Part shown: positions 11,111 through 22,418 of the stretch, piece by piece
Layout: every line of letters begins with the position of its first letter
Position numbering within the stretch: position 1 is the first letter of the stretch
Assembly (NCBI GenBank): GCA_029465975.1
Contig: CM055730.1
Location: 6,433,801 to 6,497,800 of the forward strand
Direction of reading: 5' to 3'
Length of the DNA: 64,000 nt
Source of the DNA: Dallia pectoralis
Taxonomy: Eukaryota; Chordata; Actinopteri; Esociformes; Umbridae
Program-made: the position numbers and the translations under genes
Notes under the pieces: generated by a model
What the model was told of the DNA's origin: nothing
The model's input: only the letters and a program-made list of their open reading frames with translations
Databases searched by the model: none

Positions 11111-12659
11111 TATTGTATATATATTGTATATCCGTTCAATGCATCCTGTCTGGATTTGAGCTCACAGCAGGGGAGATGTCTGAGCTCTGCAGGGAGGACA
11201 TAGAGGTTTGGAGTCATCTTGAGGTTGTCACTGGCAGCCTCTCATTCACAGCGTGTCCTAACCTTCTGTTCTCAGTAACCCAGCAGGTAAACCATAAGGA
11301 ACAATACCCTCCTGTCTAAGACATCTGGTGACCTCCAATCCTGGCTCACGTGAAAACGTCCTGACCTATATTACAGACAACCCCCATAAATCGGCTGCGT
11401 TGTACAAAAAATAAATCCACCAAAACCTTTGAAATGCAAAATCTGTAAAATGCACATAATTATTCTGAATCTTTCTACCACCCAATATGCTTATAATAAA
11501 ATCAAGCAATTAGTCGCGAGAGAGTGCATAGCAGGACTCAGCGCTGTGCCCAGCTGCTTGATGCAGCAGGCCTGCGATCAGCTCTTATTCATAGTATATT
11601 GGCCATATATTGCACACATACCATATATATGCTTATGGTGCTGTGTGTAACTCTAACCAGAGCAAATCCCCAGACCGTGGCTTTATGCACAAGCGAAAAG
11701 GTTAAAAAGTAAAAAAGACAGAGCCACAAAGGTGTAAAACATCAATAATGTTTCCGTTGAATGTAGTGCATTGAACCGTATTTTGGGTTTGTAACAAAAC
11801 TACTCCCAGTACAATTTCAGTCAACTCTCACTTGCTTATCATAGCCTTTTTTCTCGAGACATTTACGTGGTATTTCCAGCACAGTCGACTGATATATATT
11901 TATATAATGGGCGCTTCGAGTTTGACTCAGTCCCTCATGGGCCTCGAAAGGCATGACGGAACTTCCTGTTGACGTCGTGTCCTCCTTCACCAACGGAAAA
12001 CCATCGATACAATAGTTCACCGCTGTTAATACCTAAATATTGTATTCGTATAGTTCAAAAACCTTACAGCCCTCTGTAACTGTTACTAAATTGTTGGTTC
12101 CTCTGGATGTATTATTGTATGTATTATTATTGTCGGATTGTTTCCTTTCTCTTGTCCTAAGGACACCTGTTTCTGACAGATCGGTGTCAGCTGACACATC
12201 ATCTCTATGGAGACGGTGAAAGGCTGGTTATATTTGGCTTCCAGCCGCCTGCCCCTAAAAATGAAATTCATACGCATTTGACCGTTTCTGTGATTCTGGT
12301 TGTGGCAGTAGGCCATTTGTCTATCGTTTCAGTAAAATATTGTTATCAGATCCAATTTTTCTAGTTATGATATTGCTATAATATGATAATTTATGTAATT
12401 ATGCAGATGCTTAAACAAAAGAACATTCTGCATATTCTGTAAGTATGTGTGTCCCAGGAATCAAACCCACTATTCAGGCACTCCGTGTTCCAGGCTATTC
12501 TGCCAAACAACATCTGTCACACTTTTGATTAGAAAGAAAATAAATGTTTGTATTTCCAACAGTTGGTGCCAATGATTCACCAGTACTACAATAGCTCGAC
12601 AAAATAAATGAATGTTGCTACTTTGTTATTACTAATATTTTTTGTAAATGTGAGGAAAC
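11111..12659. other. Unique non-coding interval
   Basis: AT-rich sequence. On the minus strand, 12450-12500 contains GGGTTTGATTCCTGGG, which resembles a B-box or an old repeat fragment but has no A-box partner. Nothing else is recognised. Confidence 0.5.
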
Positions 12660-13045
12660 TGAGCTCTAATCTTCCGAAAATCTAATGGATTAAGCATGAG
12701 TGGGTGTGATATGTGCTCATTATATAATGTCTTAAGATTCCTGATGGTGTCCTGTAGTCTTTGGCACCAAGACATTAACAGTCAGTCCTTCAAGTCCTGT
12801 AAGTTGCGAGGTGAAGCTGCCATAGATCAGTAGATACTCACCACTTCTGACTGGGAGCACCCCTCAAGCCTTGTAGTTTCAGAGATGGTCTGACCCGGTC
12901 ATCTGTCCATAACACATTGGCCCATGTCAAAGTCGCTCAGGTCTTCACTCCTGCCTGTTTCTCCCGAATCCAACACGTTGACTACAATAATTGATTGTTT
13001 GCCAACCATCTAATCTACCCAGGCCTTGAGATGTCCCCGGGTTAG
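12660..13045 (-). mobile_element. Internally deleted Tc1-like transposon (second teleost subfamily)
   Basis: The plus strand shows TGTCCTGTAGTCTTTGGCAC, CCTTCAAGTCCTGTAAGTTG and CGAGGTGAAGC (about 12750-12830), matching the 3' part of a common teleost Tc1-like element read in reverse. It then jumps directly to the N-terminal region around GATACTCACCACTTCTGACTGG, GGTCTGACCCGGTCATCTG and CCCATGTCAAAGTCGCTCA (about 12830-12950). The centre, about 0.8 kb encoding the catalytic domain, is gone. It differs in sequence from the element at 10195. Confidence 0.75.
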
Positions 13046-13530
13046 GGGATGATAAACGGTATTTACATAACAATGTTTTCGCTCCTCAGTGCATCGTCTC
13101 ATATAAGGCAGCATTCAACCAATCAGCATTTGAAAATCAGACCACCTGGTTTATAATAGCATTTAGATAACAAGGCCAGTAGCCACAGTTGCGATGCCTT
13201 GGAGAGAGCAACCGTCTATTGGGATATAAATAGATATGACTGCGACTGTATTTGGTATCGCTAGATTGTGTTCTGGACGGAGGAATGCAATTCACCATAG
13301 ATATCTGGGTCCAGGTGTGGTCAGGTGAAGGCTGAATCTCAAGCGCCGGTGTGATCAACATCAGAGGGCTGGATTGGTTGGTTTAGACAGTGGTACTCAG
13401 ACTGGAGACTGTTAAGGAAGTACTGAGGTGTTTTCACGTTTGCGAATGACCGGGATCTGAGAAGCATCATATCCATGCAGTGTTAGTTCATCACAGGTCT
13501 GGGTTCAGCACGGCATCCTGAAAGGAAATC
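13046..13530. other. Non-coding interval with possible MITE fragment
   Basis: The segment 13108-13175 (AACCAATCAGCATTTG, GGTTTATAATAGCATTT) resembles an abundant salmonid repeat with AATCCTGAATGCTGATTGGCTGA ends, read in reverse. The match is partial and recalled. The rest is unremarkable. Confidence 0.35.
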
Positions 13531-13612
13531 TGCTGTGGACAGACAGACAGGCAGACAGACAGACATGCAGTCAGACAGACAGACAGGCAGACAGACAGGT
13601 TGATAGACACAC
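13531..13612 (+). repeat. CAGA-rich microsatellite
   Basis: Imperfect repeats of CAGA with CAGG and CATG variants run for about 80 bp. Confidence 0.9.
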
Positions 13613-13652
13613 AGGCAGGTTTATAAAATGGAGTGCTTCAAATAAGCCTAAT

Positions 13653-13665
13653 TGATGTGTGTGTG

Positions 13666-13696
<31 letters not shown>

Positions 13697-13698
13697 TA
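13653..13698 (+). repeat. TG dinucleotide microsatellite
   Basis: About 20 TG units with one TT interruption. Alternating purine-pyrimidine DNA of this kind can adopt Z-form. Confidence 0.95.
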
Positions 13699-13868
13699 CA
13701 ACCAGTGGAGCCACAGTAATGCATTACACAGGGAATAGGTTTTAAATGTTTTATCTGTGATGAGAGAACTGGCTGTCTGGATGAGGAATAGAGGTGAGGG
13801 TTATTGAGGAGCTGCCTGAATGAACGATCGGAGCACCACAAAACCATTTCCATGTCTGAGAGAACCGG

Positions 13869-13932
13869 GACACATCCTAAACGGCACAGTGTGCACCTTC
13901 CCAATAGATTATAGTGTTCCGTTTGGGACGCT
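13869..13932 (+). mobile_element. Short palindromic (MITE-like) element copy
   Basis: The left end CATCCTAAACGGCAC and the right end GTTCCGTTTGGGACG are inverted partners, shorter than in other copies. The half-element ACAGGGAATAGGTTTTAAATG lies nearby at about 13727. Confidence 0.55.
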
Positions 13933-16163
13933 GCCCTGATGGTTCTCATCATTGTTTATTGTTTATCTTTAATCCATGGGAACGTATCGGCTGTGTTTGG
14001 GTTAAAGTGCTTTGTGTTGGTCTGTTAGCATATTTGTGTATAAAAATGTGCCTCTTAGAAATTAAGAGGGCTCGGATGTCATTTAAACAGATTCCGTCAC
14101 GTACATCACTTTCATTTCGTTCTCTTTCATATCTGCGTTGAGGGGTAGCTGTTTGTGTCGAATGACATCCTGCAATGGTTTCGGTTACAATGTTGTTTCT
14201 GCTTCACCCCATGTTGGTTTGTCCTGGCAACCTGTCAAATGTCTTGGCTGTTGTAACGCACACAGCGATGTTTCACCTGACATAAAGAGAGGTTTAATTG
14301 GAGGTATTCATGGATCAGTGTAATCTAAGGGAAATGTACGTCTGTAATGTGGTCATGTGTTTGTCAGGTGAGGTTAGAACGTGCGTCTCCGCTTTCACCA
14401 CATTTTGTGTTCAGTGCCCTTCCTCTCTTTCTCCTCGCTGCTTCTGTACGTGGTCATGCGTTTTCTCCATTTCAGATCAGTCGTGGGTGTTTAGTCAGGG
14501 TGTCACGGTGTTCTGTGTTTAAGCCAAGTTAGCGTATCAAGTTGCTCAGTTTTTCTTTATTTTTCTTTCAAATGCCGATGCTCCAGATACTGAGCTAGTT
14601 TAAAGTGTCAGCAGATCTATTTTTGGCTGTGCTAACATAATTGCAATTTTTTTTCCTAATGATCAATTAACATTTATAAAATGATTAACTTGAATTAGCA
14701 AACACAACATGCCATTGGAACACAGGGCTCATGGTTGTTGCTGATAATGTGCCGGTTTATCGATGTAGATATTCCATTAAAAGTCACACGTTTCCATTTA
14801 CAACATTGTCTAGATTTTATTTCTGATTGTAGCAAAAAAAGGATTTTCCAGAGGTTACTATTCACACAGATACCCAGGTAATTATTTGGTCTAATTATAT
14901 CCACTATTGTACGTTGGGTGATGAGACCAGGGTCCCTAACATTGGGAAATTAGCCAGAGCTGACGAGAATGTTGCTAATTTGAACTTCTGGTCTCAAAAT
15001 TCTCTCTCTGTCCGTCACTCTCTCAATCCCCATCTCTGTCTGTTACCCGAGATGGCTAATTACAGCTATCCTCCTAACGGCTGAGCAACTGACATGTCAG
15101 GAAGAACCTGAATTAACCTTTCGAATACCGCCACCACAAATGACTCTTCCTGCTTCTGATGGCTTCTGCTATGCCTGACTTCTGCACAGAGAGTGTAAGG
15201 GTGAAAATTGCACCCTTTTTTCTTTACACTTGTTTCTTGTGCATTTGAAAAAGGGTGCATTTGGTCACATTTTTTCCTGGACGTTCAGATCTTATTTATT
15301 TAGGTAGTTTGGTGGCATAATTCATTCGTTTGGGTTAATGATCCAGAAATAAAATGCATTGAAAATAAATTGTGGATTTCAGAAAATTACTGGGATTCAT
15401 CTGGTATTTAAATACACACGTTGAACAGTGCACTTTGACTGCATCTCAAGCAGTTAATTTCTGTCTGATATGTAAAGTCAGTTCAAGATGATTTAAATAA
15501 TAAGCTCTTGTATTACATACCTAACTTAATTGAAGGGTAAACCTATAGCTCTCTGTAGTAAACTTGCGTACTTTCCTCAAATTTTAAGCCTTGATATGGC
15601 TGTTCTGGCAATGCGGTATAATTATAGTGATGCGTTTTCAAACAGTGTTTGTCACGGTAAAATGTTACTCTATAACTAATATGATGTAGATACAATATAC
15701 TGTAGGTTTTTGATGACTTCATATAGAAATAGATAGTAGCTGTTTCCATCCACCATGTTAATTTTAGATTTTCATTTTTACATAATCGCAATCAGCAATA
15801 GAGTTCAGTCTGAAATGAGCCTGCATGATGGTGACTTCATTAAAATCTAAAGGCCACAGCTAATGGACGGCTGATGATGGATTCACCTTTGTGATTAAAC
15901 GGCCCCATCCACCCACCCATTCAGAGAGGGGGGCGGGGTTGGGGGAGACCAGGACGACCCTATTGATAACAAGCCCCATTAATGGAGGCAGAAGGGGAAA
16001 ACGCTGTTCTACATGGCGGTTATACCACAGACACAAGCTTACATTTGGCTCCGCACAACACTGAGTGCCTGGACACATATTGTTTAGTTGTGATATGTTG
16101 ACATTGTACCATCAACACCCGAGATGCAATTTGCTATTATATACAGTAACCAGTGCAAATACA
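13933..16163. other. Unique non-coding interval
   Basis: About 2.2 kb without recognisable genes or mobile elements. A CT-rich run lies near 15000-15040 and a G-rich patch near 15925-15945. Confidence 0.55.
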
Positions 16164-16468
16164 AAGACGTATGTATGGTTGGAGGTATGTCTGGTTGGAG
16201 GTATGTCTGGTTGGAGGTATGTCTGGTTGGAGGTATGTCTGGTTGGAGGTATGTCTGGTTGGAGGTATGTCTGGTTGGAGGTATGTCTGGTTGGAGGTAT
16301 GTCTGGTTGGAGGTATGTCTGGTTGGAGGTATGTCTGGTTGGAGGTATGTCTGGTTGGAGGTATGTCTGGTTGGAGGTGTGTCTGCTTGAGGTGTGTCTG
16401 GTTGATGTATGTCTGGTTGGAGGTATGTCTGGTTGGAGGTATGTCTGGTTGGAGGTGTGTCAGGTTGA
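16164..16468 (+). repeat. 16-bp minisatellite
   Basis: About 19 copies of TGGTTGGAGGTATGTC, nearly perfect until 16375, then with small deletions and GTGTGTC variants. Because 16 is not a multiple of three, three successive units cycle the frame, and all plus frames stay open (WRYVWLEVCLVGGMSG-like). This is an artefact. Confidence 0.97.
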
Positions 16469-17876
16469 ACATCAACAAACTACAAAAAATCATTAAATTA
16501 TATAAATTATTTTTATTTAAAACAAGCAGCATTGCAAACCCCTAACTTAGATAATGACATTTCACTTCAATATGAAAATGTCTGCATTAAATATCAAGTA
16601 TGATTGCAATAAGAAAGTAGCTAGAACCCCAGAAAACATTTTGGTTATATCATTCTGATTAGATTTTTGTTCTATGTGTATTATTGTTCTGTTTCAGACT
16701 GTCCTCCATTTTCCTCAAGCATTCTCTGGTACAAATATTGAATTTATGGTTGACTCAATGACGACCCCAGAGTAAAACACCTTCGCCTGTCCAGAGGGTT
16801 CTTCTCTCCACATAACCTCTGACATTGCAACCAAACAACTCCCCCCGTTGTCTCTGTCCAGAGCACAATGTTCCAGTATTCTAGCACTTTCCTCCAGGTA
16901 AAATTCAGTCGTGCATTTATATTCTTTTTTTGGAGAGCGGAGGTGTCTTCCTCCCTGACCTCTCAATGAGACCAGGTCTGTGCAGACACTTCCTGACAGC
17001 TGACTCATGACCTTTGCAAGTGAATGTGGACCCAGATATCCACTAAATCCCTGATGGTACCCCTGGGTTCTTATAGGCAACCTAGACCGTCATTTGGTTT
17101 TATATTATGACAGAACATTTAGAATCTTCTACCTCTCTTCCTACTTCTTGTCTCTCAGCCAATCTGTCTGTGCAGTTGAGAATTGTAATTCAGTGATTTT
17201 AACTGGTTGGTTTGAATCCTGAATGGTGATTGGCTGAAAGCCCCGGTTTTACTTAGCTTGTTACTGTTTTAATAGCATTTGTAACTGCTTTTTACACATG
17301 GTAACAGTTTAAACTAAACTATAGAATTGGCTGATATAAACCCTTTAATTTACACTGTTATGAGTGTGTGTGTGTCTATGTGGGTGCTTGTGCTGTTATT
17401 TTCCTGCCTCAGGGGTACATTTCCCCAGCAAATTTGTCATGCCACAGAGCGTTAGAAGAGCCTGCTTTTCCCCCACGGGCACACAGACAAACAGGGAACC
17501 TGTATGATAAATGGCAGTAGTGTACTATGCCCCACAGATAACACCCAGTGTGGCTGCACTTTATTGAACATGGCTCCATCCTGGAAATATTAAGTGGCGC
17601 CATTACCAAGACTGACAGCCAGTGGCTACAGTGAATAGTAGCCAGCGATAAGTCACAGAAGACAGAGCTGCTCATTGATGTGATGATTGGGTTTGTGGTT
17701 AACATTCGGATGAGAATAACTTAATGTTTTATGTTCATGTCACTTTGTCCTGCACCTTAGAAGGTTGTGACCGGCAAACCTTTTGTCCAAAGGATGCAGG
17801 AAAGCTCATTCAAGCATTTGTTTCTCTTGTCTCTAGGAAATTACAATTCTGTCTCCCAAGCTACTTCATACAATGC
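16469..17876. other. Non-coding interval with possible MITE fragment
   Basis: The segment 17195-17330 (GAATCCTGAATGGTGATTGG, then GGCTGAAAGCC, later ATGGTAACAGTTTA) resembles an abundant salmonid repeat carrying AATCCTGAATGCTGATTGG. A possible splice-acceptor-like TTCTCTTGTCTCTAG at 17822 has no convincing exon after it. Confidence 0.4.
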
Positions 17877-18232
17877 CATCATGGTACTCATGCATACGAT
17901 CATGGCCCTCATACATACCATAATGGTACTCATACCATAGCATCATGGTACTCATACCATACCATACCATCATGGTACTCATACCATACCATCATGGTAC
18001 TCATACCATACCATCATGGTACTCATACCATGCCATCATGGTACTCATACCATACCATCATGGTACTCATACCATACAATCGTTGTACTCATACCATACC
18101 ATCATGGTACTCATACCATACCATCATGGTACTCATACCATACCATCATGGTACTCATACCATACAATCGTTGTACTCATACCATACAATCGTTGTACTC
18201 ATACCATACAATCGTTGTACTCATACCATCAG
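17877..18232 (+). repeat. 22-bp minisatellite
   Basis: About 16 copies of ACCATCATGGTACTCATACC plus AT. A second unit type has ACAATCGTTGTACTC in place of ACCATCATGGTACTC. The two types alternate in blocks, and the last three units are all of the second type. Confidence 0.95.
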
Positions 18233-19603
18233 GGCCACATAAAAATACATAGTTTTCAATTAGCTCATTGATTCCTTCTCTTTCTCTTTATATCAGAAAT
18301 AAACAGTGTTTAGTAAAATATGTACTCTGGCTGATAGTGCAAGATAAACTACTAATATGTTTATTGAATTAATTTAGCAGAGCCATAAATAACAATCCAG
18401 GAGTTGTAAAAGCATAATGTTTGTATATGAAATGCGGCCACATAAAGCACCATGCCACAAATTGCAATTTAGAATGTTCTAGAAAGGCTGTCAGAAACAT
18501 TGTGGGTGGGCATATATCAAATTACATACAAGGGCTTTTTTCCAATTTGCTGTGGCTTACTTTAGTTCATGGGACTAAAATGTCAACGGTTTTGTGTTGA
18601 GGAATATCTGACATCTCTGCCGCACACGGCTCTATTGATCACATATCTAGATCTTTGTCAACCTCTTAACACTCGCCCAGGAAAAGGTAACTGATGTTTA
18701 GTTATTCTAACCTTGTTCGCCCTATATAGCCTTTTATTTTTAACGGTCAATAATTAAAATCTACTGACATTTACGTTTACTGAGGAGGTGTTTTTTGGTG
18801 ACCTGCTATTTATCTGATAATTTGAATGTTTTGGCTTAAATAGGATGAAATGTCTTTCTGACACTGTTTTGGTAAAATGCCGATGAAGTAATGACATCAC
18901 TCTCATATCTGAGATGCAATGATTGGCCTTACTTAGTATCAACATTTAAGGCGTTATCATGTTTTAGGTCATGTAGTATTTTGAATAATGGACTAAATAA
19001 ATGTTCATTTTTGTCGTTTTAATGTTTAAATGAACTAAACTCCTGTTACAAGTCTACAAGGGAACAAGAAAATATTGTCCAAGCTTGTTATAAAAAACGT
19101 CATATAACTGTTTTTGAAGCTGTCCAAAATTGCCTCCCTAATCAAATAATGTGCAGCTCAGATACCAATAAATACTCCACAATACAAGAGATGTCTTCAC
19201 ATTCTTCAAGCCTTAAACAAACTCAGGGTTAGACAGGATTGTACAGAGCCACAATCACATAGATCACACTCCCATCCACAATCACTGAAGCAAACAGCAG
19301 AGTGACCTTTAAAAAAAACAGATAAAACAACAAGCCGTGGAACATTTAGGATTACAGACATAAACCACGCATTCTGGCACAACCTTTTTTGGGGGGTTTG
19401 TAGTCAGACAGTTCTGTTGTGAAAATGTAGTATTTTCCTACTGTTCATATTTTAGATTGAAGAGAATTTCAATCAGGAGTGTAAGTATTACTGGCCAAGC
19501 AGATGGCAAACATATCAATGCTTCCTGATTTTTCAGTGGTTAGCTGTGGTCCCCATTATTCCTTAGCAACCCTGGGGGGGCTGTCATGAATACCCCTAGA
19601 ACA
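18233..19603. other. Unique non-coding interval
   Basis: AT-rich single-copy DNA with no gene, RNA or repeat structure that I can support. Confidence 0.6.
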
Positions 19604-19990
19604 ATTGTCACGCTTGCGGGAGGTGTAGTGCATAAAAGCCATGTGCAGAGCCAGGTATTCGTTAGAAACAGGTTCATTTTAAACACAAACGTAAAAGAAA
19701 CAGAGAACGGCGAAAACAACTAACTAGTTAGAAATAATATTGCGCATACACAGCGACTTAAAAAACATTCAAACAACAACAGCAACACTTCTTGAAATAC
19801 ACTCACCTCTACTTAACTTGTGAACTAGAAACAATAACCAACACCCAGTGACACTCCGTAGAACCCACTTAATAGCTAATTCACCCCAGCTGTGAGCATT
19901 AGCAGAACAAGACCAAAACAGGAACTAAAACAGGAAGTGCACCACCATAAAGCCACCGTGTAGAACACAACTCCCTACATACGTGACAAT
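19604..19990. mobile_element. Candidate non-autonomous DNA element with 9-bp inverted ends
   Basis: It starts ATTGTCACG and ends CGTGACAAT, a perfect 9-bp inverted repeat, 387 bp apart. The interior is A-rich (AAACAACAACAGC, GAACAAGACC) and non-coding. Size and ends match the looser copy at 7141-7534. No clear target-site duplication is seen. Confidence 0.5.
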
Positions 19991-20852
19991 AATGTTCAAT
20001 TAACACCTACATAACAACTGTCCATTCACATAACCACATTTTCCCTGATACTACAGGTACACATACGTATATGAACACATTCCCACAATGGAATCATCTC
20101 TGATCCTGACCGCCTCCTCAGAGGCTCACTGGATTGTCTGTGTTGATTACATCATCGCCGAGCGACAGTATCCCACCCACTTCCATTAATGATCTACAGG
20201 GATATCTATCAATGTCGGGGTACTTAAGGCTCTGAACCTTCCGTCAGCGCTGATCGCTTTTCTCACCCACGACAATCGGTCCATTTTGTAAACTGAAATA
20301 TGCTGTCGTCTGAGTGTTCGGATGGCCGTCTCCTGCTGACTCGTCACGTTTCAGCGTTATTAGCATGGTGTGGGATTGAGCCGGTACATTACATTCTTTA
20401 CAGTTGCCTGGCTTTCTCACCCTCTGGCTTAGACGTTCTCAGAAAGCCCAGCAGCTCACATACAGTCTTTGAACACATTTTAAAGAAACTACCTTCTTTT
20501 TTACAAAAACCTACGTTATTGAGTTTGCAGACAATGCCGTCACTCTCTCACACATATGCTGATGTTTCTCTGGCTGAATGCATGGATATTTGTGTAAAGG
20601 GGTCTGATCCAACAACAGCTAGAGGTCCAAATAACACATACTGGGGTGGATCTGTGGAGAAACCACAAAATCGATGCAGGTCACAGACTCACAACACAAC
20701 GTTGTCTTATCATGTACAACACAAACGATGTTTATGTCATTTGTTTGTTTCTTTCTCATCTCTCTGTTATTTCATGCTGTTTTTTATTTCAGCTGTCCCT
20801 CAAAAATACACTATTTACTAGAACGATAGTCTTTAAAACTCTTTGTCTAGGG
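19991..20852. other. Unique non-coding interval
   Basis: It contains an open frame of 173 codons at 20300-20821 with no recognisable domain and no codon bias; I regard it as chance. Confidence 0.5.
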
Positions 20853-21470
20853 ATCCCACCCAACCAGGCCTTCAGTCAAACCAGGGACTCCCACCCAACC
20901 AGGCCTTCAGTCAAACCAGGGACTCCCACCCAACCAGGCCTTCAGTCAAACCAGGGACTCCCACCCAACCAGGCCTTCAGTCAAACCAGGGACTCCCACC
21001 CAACCAGGCCTTCAGTCAAACCAGGGACTCCCACCCAACCAGGCCTTCAGTCAAACCAGGGACTCCCACCCAACCAGGCCTTCAGTCAAACCAGGAACTC
21101 CCACCCAACCAGGCCTTCAGTCAAACCAGGGACTCCCACCCAACCAGGCCTTCAGTCAAACCAGGGACTCCCACCCAACCAGGCCTTCAGTCAAACCAGG
21201 GACTCCCACCCAACCAGGCCTTCAGTCAAACCAGGGACTCCCACCCAACCAGGCCTTCAGTCAAACCAGGGACTCCCACCCAACCAGGCTTTCAGACAAA
21301 CCAGGAACTCCCACCCAACCAGGCCTTCAGTCAAACCAGGGACTCCCACCCAACCAGGCCTTCAGTCAAACCAGGGACTCCCACCCAACAGGGCCTTCAG
21401 TCAAACCAGGGACTCCCACCCAACCAGGCCTTCAGTCAAACCAGGGACTCCCACCCAACAGGGCTTTCAC
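20853..21470 (+). repeat. 35-bp minisatellite
   Basis: About 17 to 18 nearly identical copies of a unit made of GACTCCCACCCAACCAGG plus CCTTCAGTCAAACCAGG. Sparse variants (GGAACTCC, CAACAGGGC, GGCTTTCAGACAAA) mark individual copies. The array is joined at its right to a flank (21466-21530) that recurs at 22.3 kb next to a single degenerate unit. Confidence 0.97.
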
Positions 21471-21530
21471 ATACTCCACAAGCCATATTAAAACATAGGT
21501 TTTGGTCCGTTAAACACAGGCTGTTAATGA
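21453..21530 (+). repeat. Flank duplicated at 22.3 kb (copy A)
   Basis: The terminal monomer GGGCTTTC is followed by ACATACTCCACAAGCC, ATTAAAACAT and GTTAAACACAGGCTGTTAA. It pairs with copy B at 22310-22418. Confidence 0.8.
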
Positions 21531-22309
21531 CCATGTGATGAGGCATCATGTGGAGTCTTAGGCCACCATTTTGTTCTGTAATGGTCTGTGTGAGATCAGT
21601 GGGCTTAGAGGTTCCAGGCTGTGGAGAACTTTATATGCAGTTAACAACGTCAAATTACATAAACAGAGATATATTTGTCATATGTTAAGACATTAACTTC
21701 GACAGCCCAATTGCATTTAAAGTGTCTTACACATCCCTTTAATATATAGTAGGCGTCCGCTGTGACTGATACTGACTGTGACTATTTGCAGTGCTCTCGA
21801 GCACGGTTTCTCTACAAACTTGAAAAAGACTCTTATTAGACAATTATCACCAGGTGAAATATGTGCAGAGAATATATTGTCTTTAGCTGGGCTATTGAGT
21901 ATTTGGTCATTTTAAACAGGCGAGTTTGCTAAAATTCTTACAAGCGATATCATCATAAAAATGTGCCCATTACAGCCTGTAAAATTGGGTGCCTAAATAA
22001 TTAAATGCAATACGTATAATGTTATCCATTATAACGGCCTCAATTATTGTCGATATTACATATATTTTTATTTTCTAAATAGCATTTTTCTCAGAATAAT
22101 TCATTTTTACGGGATATTTATAATCCAAAAGCACAGGTTCATTTTGTGGGGTCAACCTGCCGTTTTGCATAATGGCATGATGGGAAACATTTACAATACA
22201 AGTATTGTTATCATTATTCCCTTGCAGCTGTTTTCAGAACATTGTGCAAAACAGATTAGGAGAATATTCAGACGTTGCTAATGTATTTTCAAATGTTGTT
22301 TTATGGAAC
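21531..22309. other. Unique non-coding interval
   Basis: AT-rich sequence between the two copies of the duplicated flank; nothing recognised. Confidence 0.5.
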
Positions 22310-22418
22310 CAGTGACTTCCAGCCGACTGGGCTTTCGGTCAAACCCGTCACATACTCCACAAGCCAAATTAAAACATTTTTTGATCGTTAAAGACAGGAT
22401 GTTAACTTTTCTCCGACG
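22310..22418 (+). repeat. Unexpanded relative of the 20.9 kb array (copy B)
   Basis: TGACTTCCAGCCGACTGG and GCTTTCGGTCAAACCCG form one degenerate copy of the 35-bp unit. They are followed by CACATACTCCACAAGCC, ATTAAAACAT and GTTAAAGACAGGATGTTAA, the same right flank as copy A. The unit is single here and about 17-fold repeated in copy A. Confidence 0.75.

Noticed and set aside
20646..21538. 281- and 231-codon frames of QTRDSHPTRPSVKPGT type
   Set aside because: They are the 35-bp minisatellite read in shifting frames; the short unique ends have no domain or start context.
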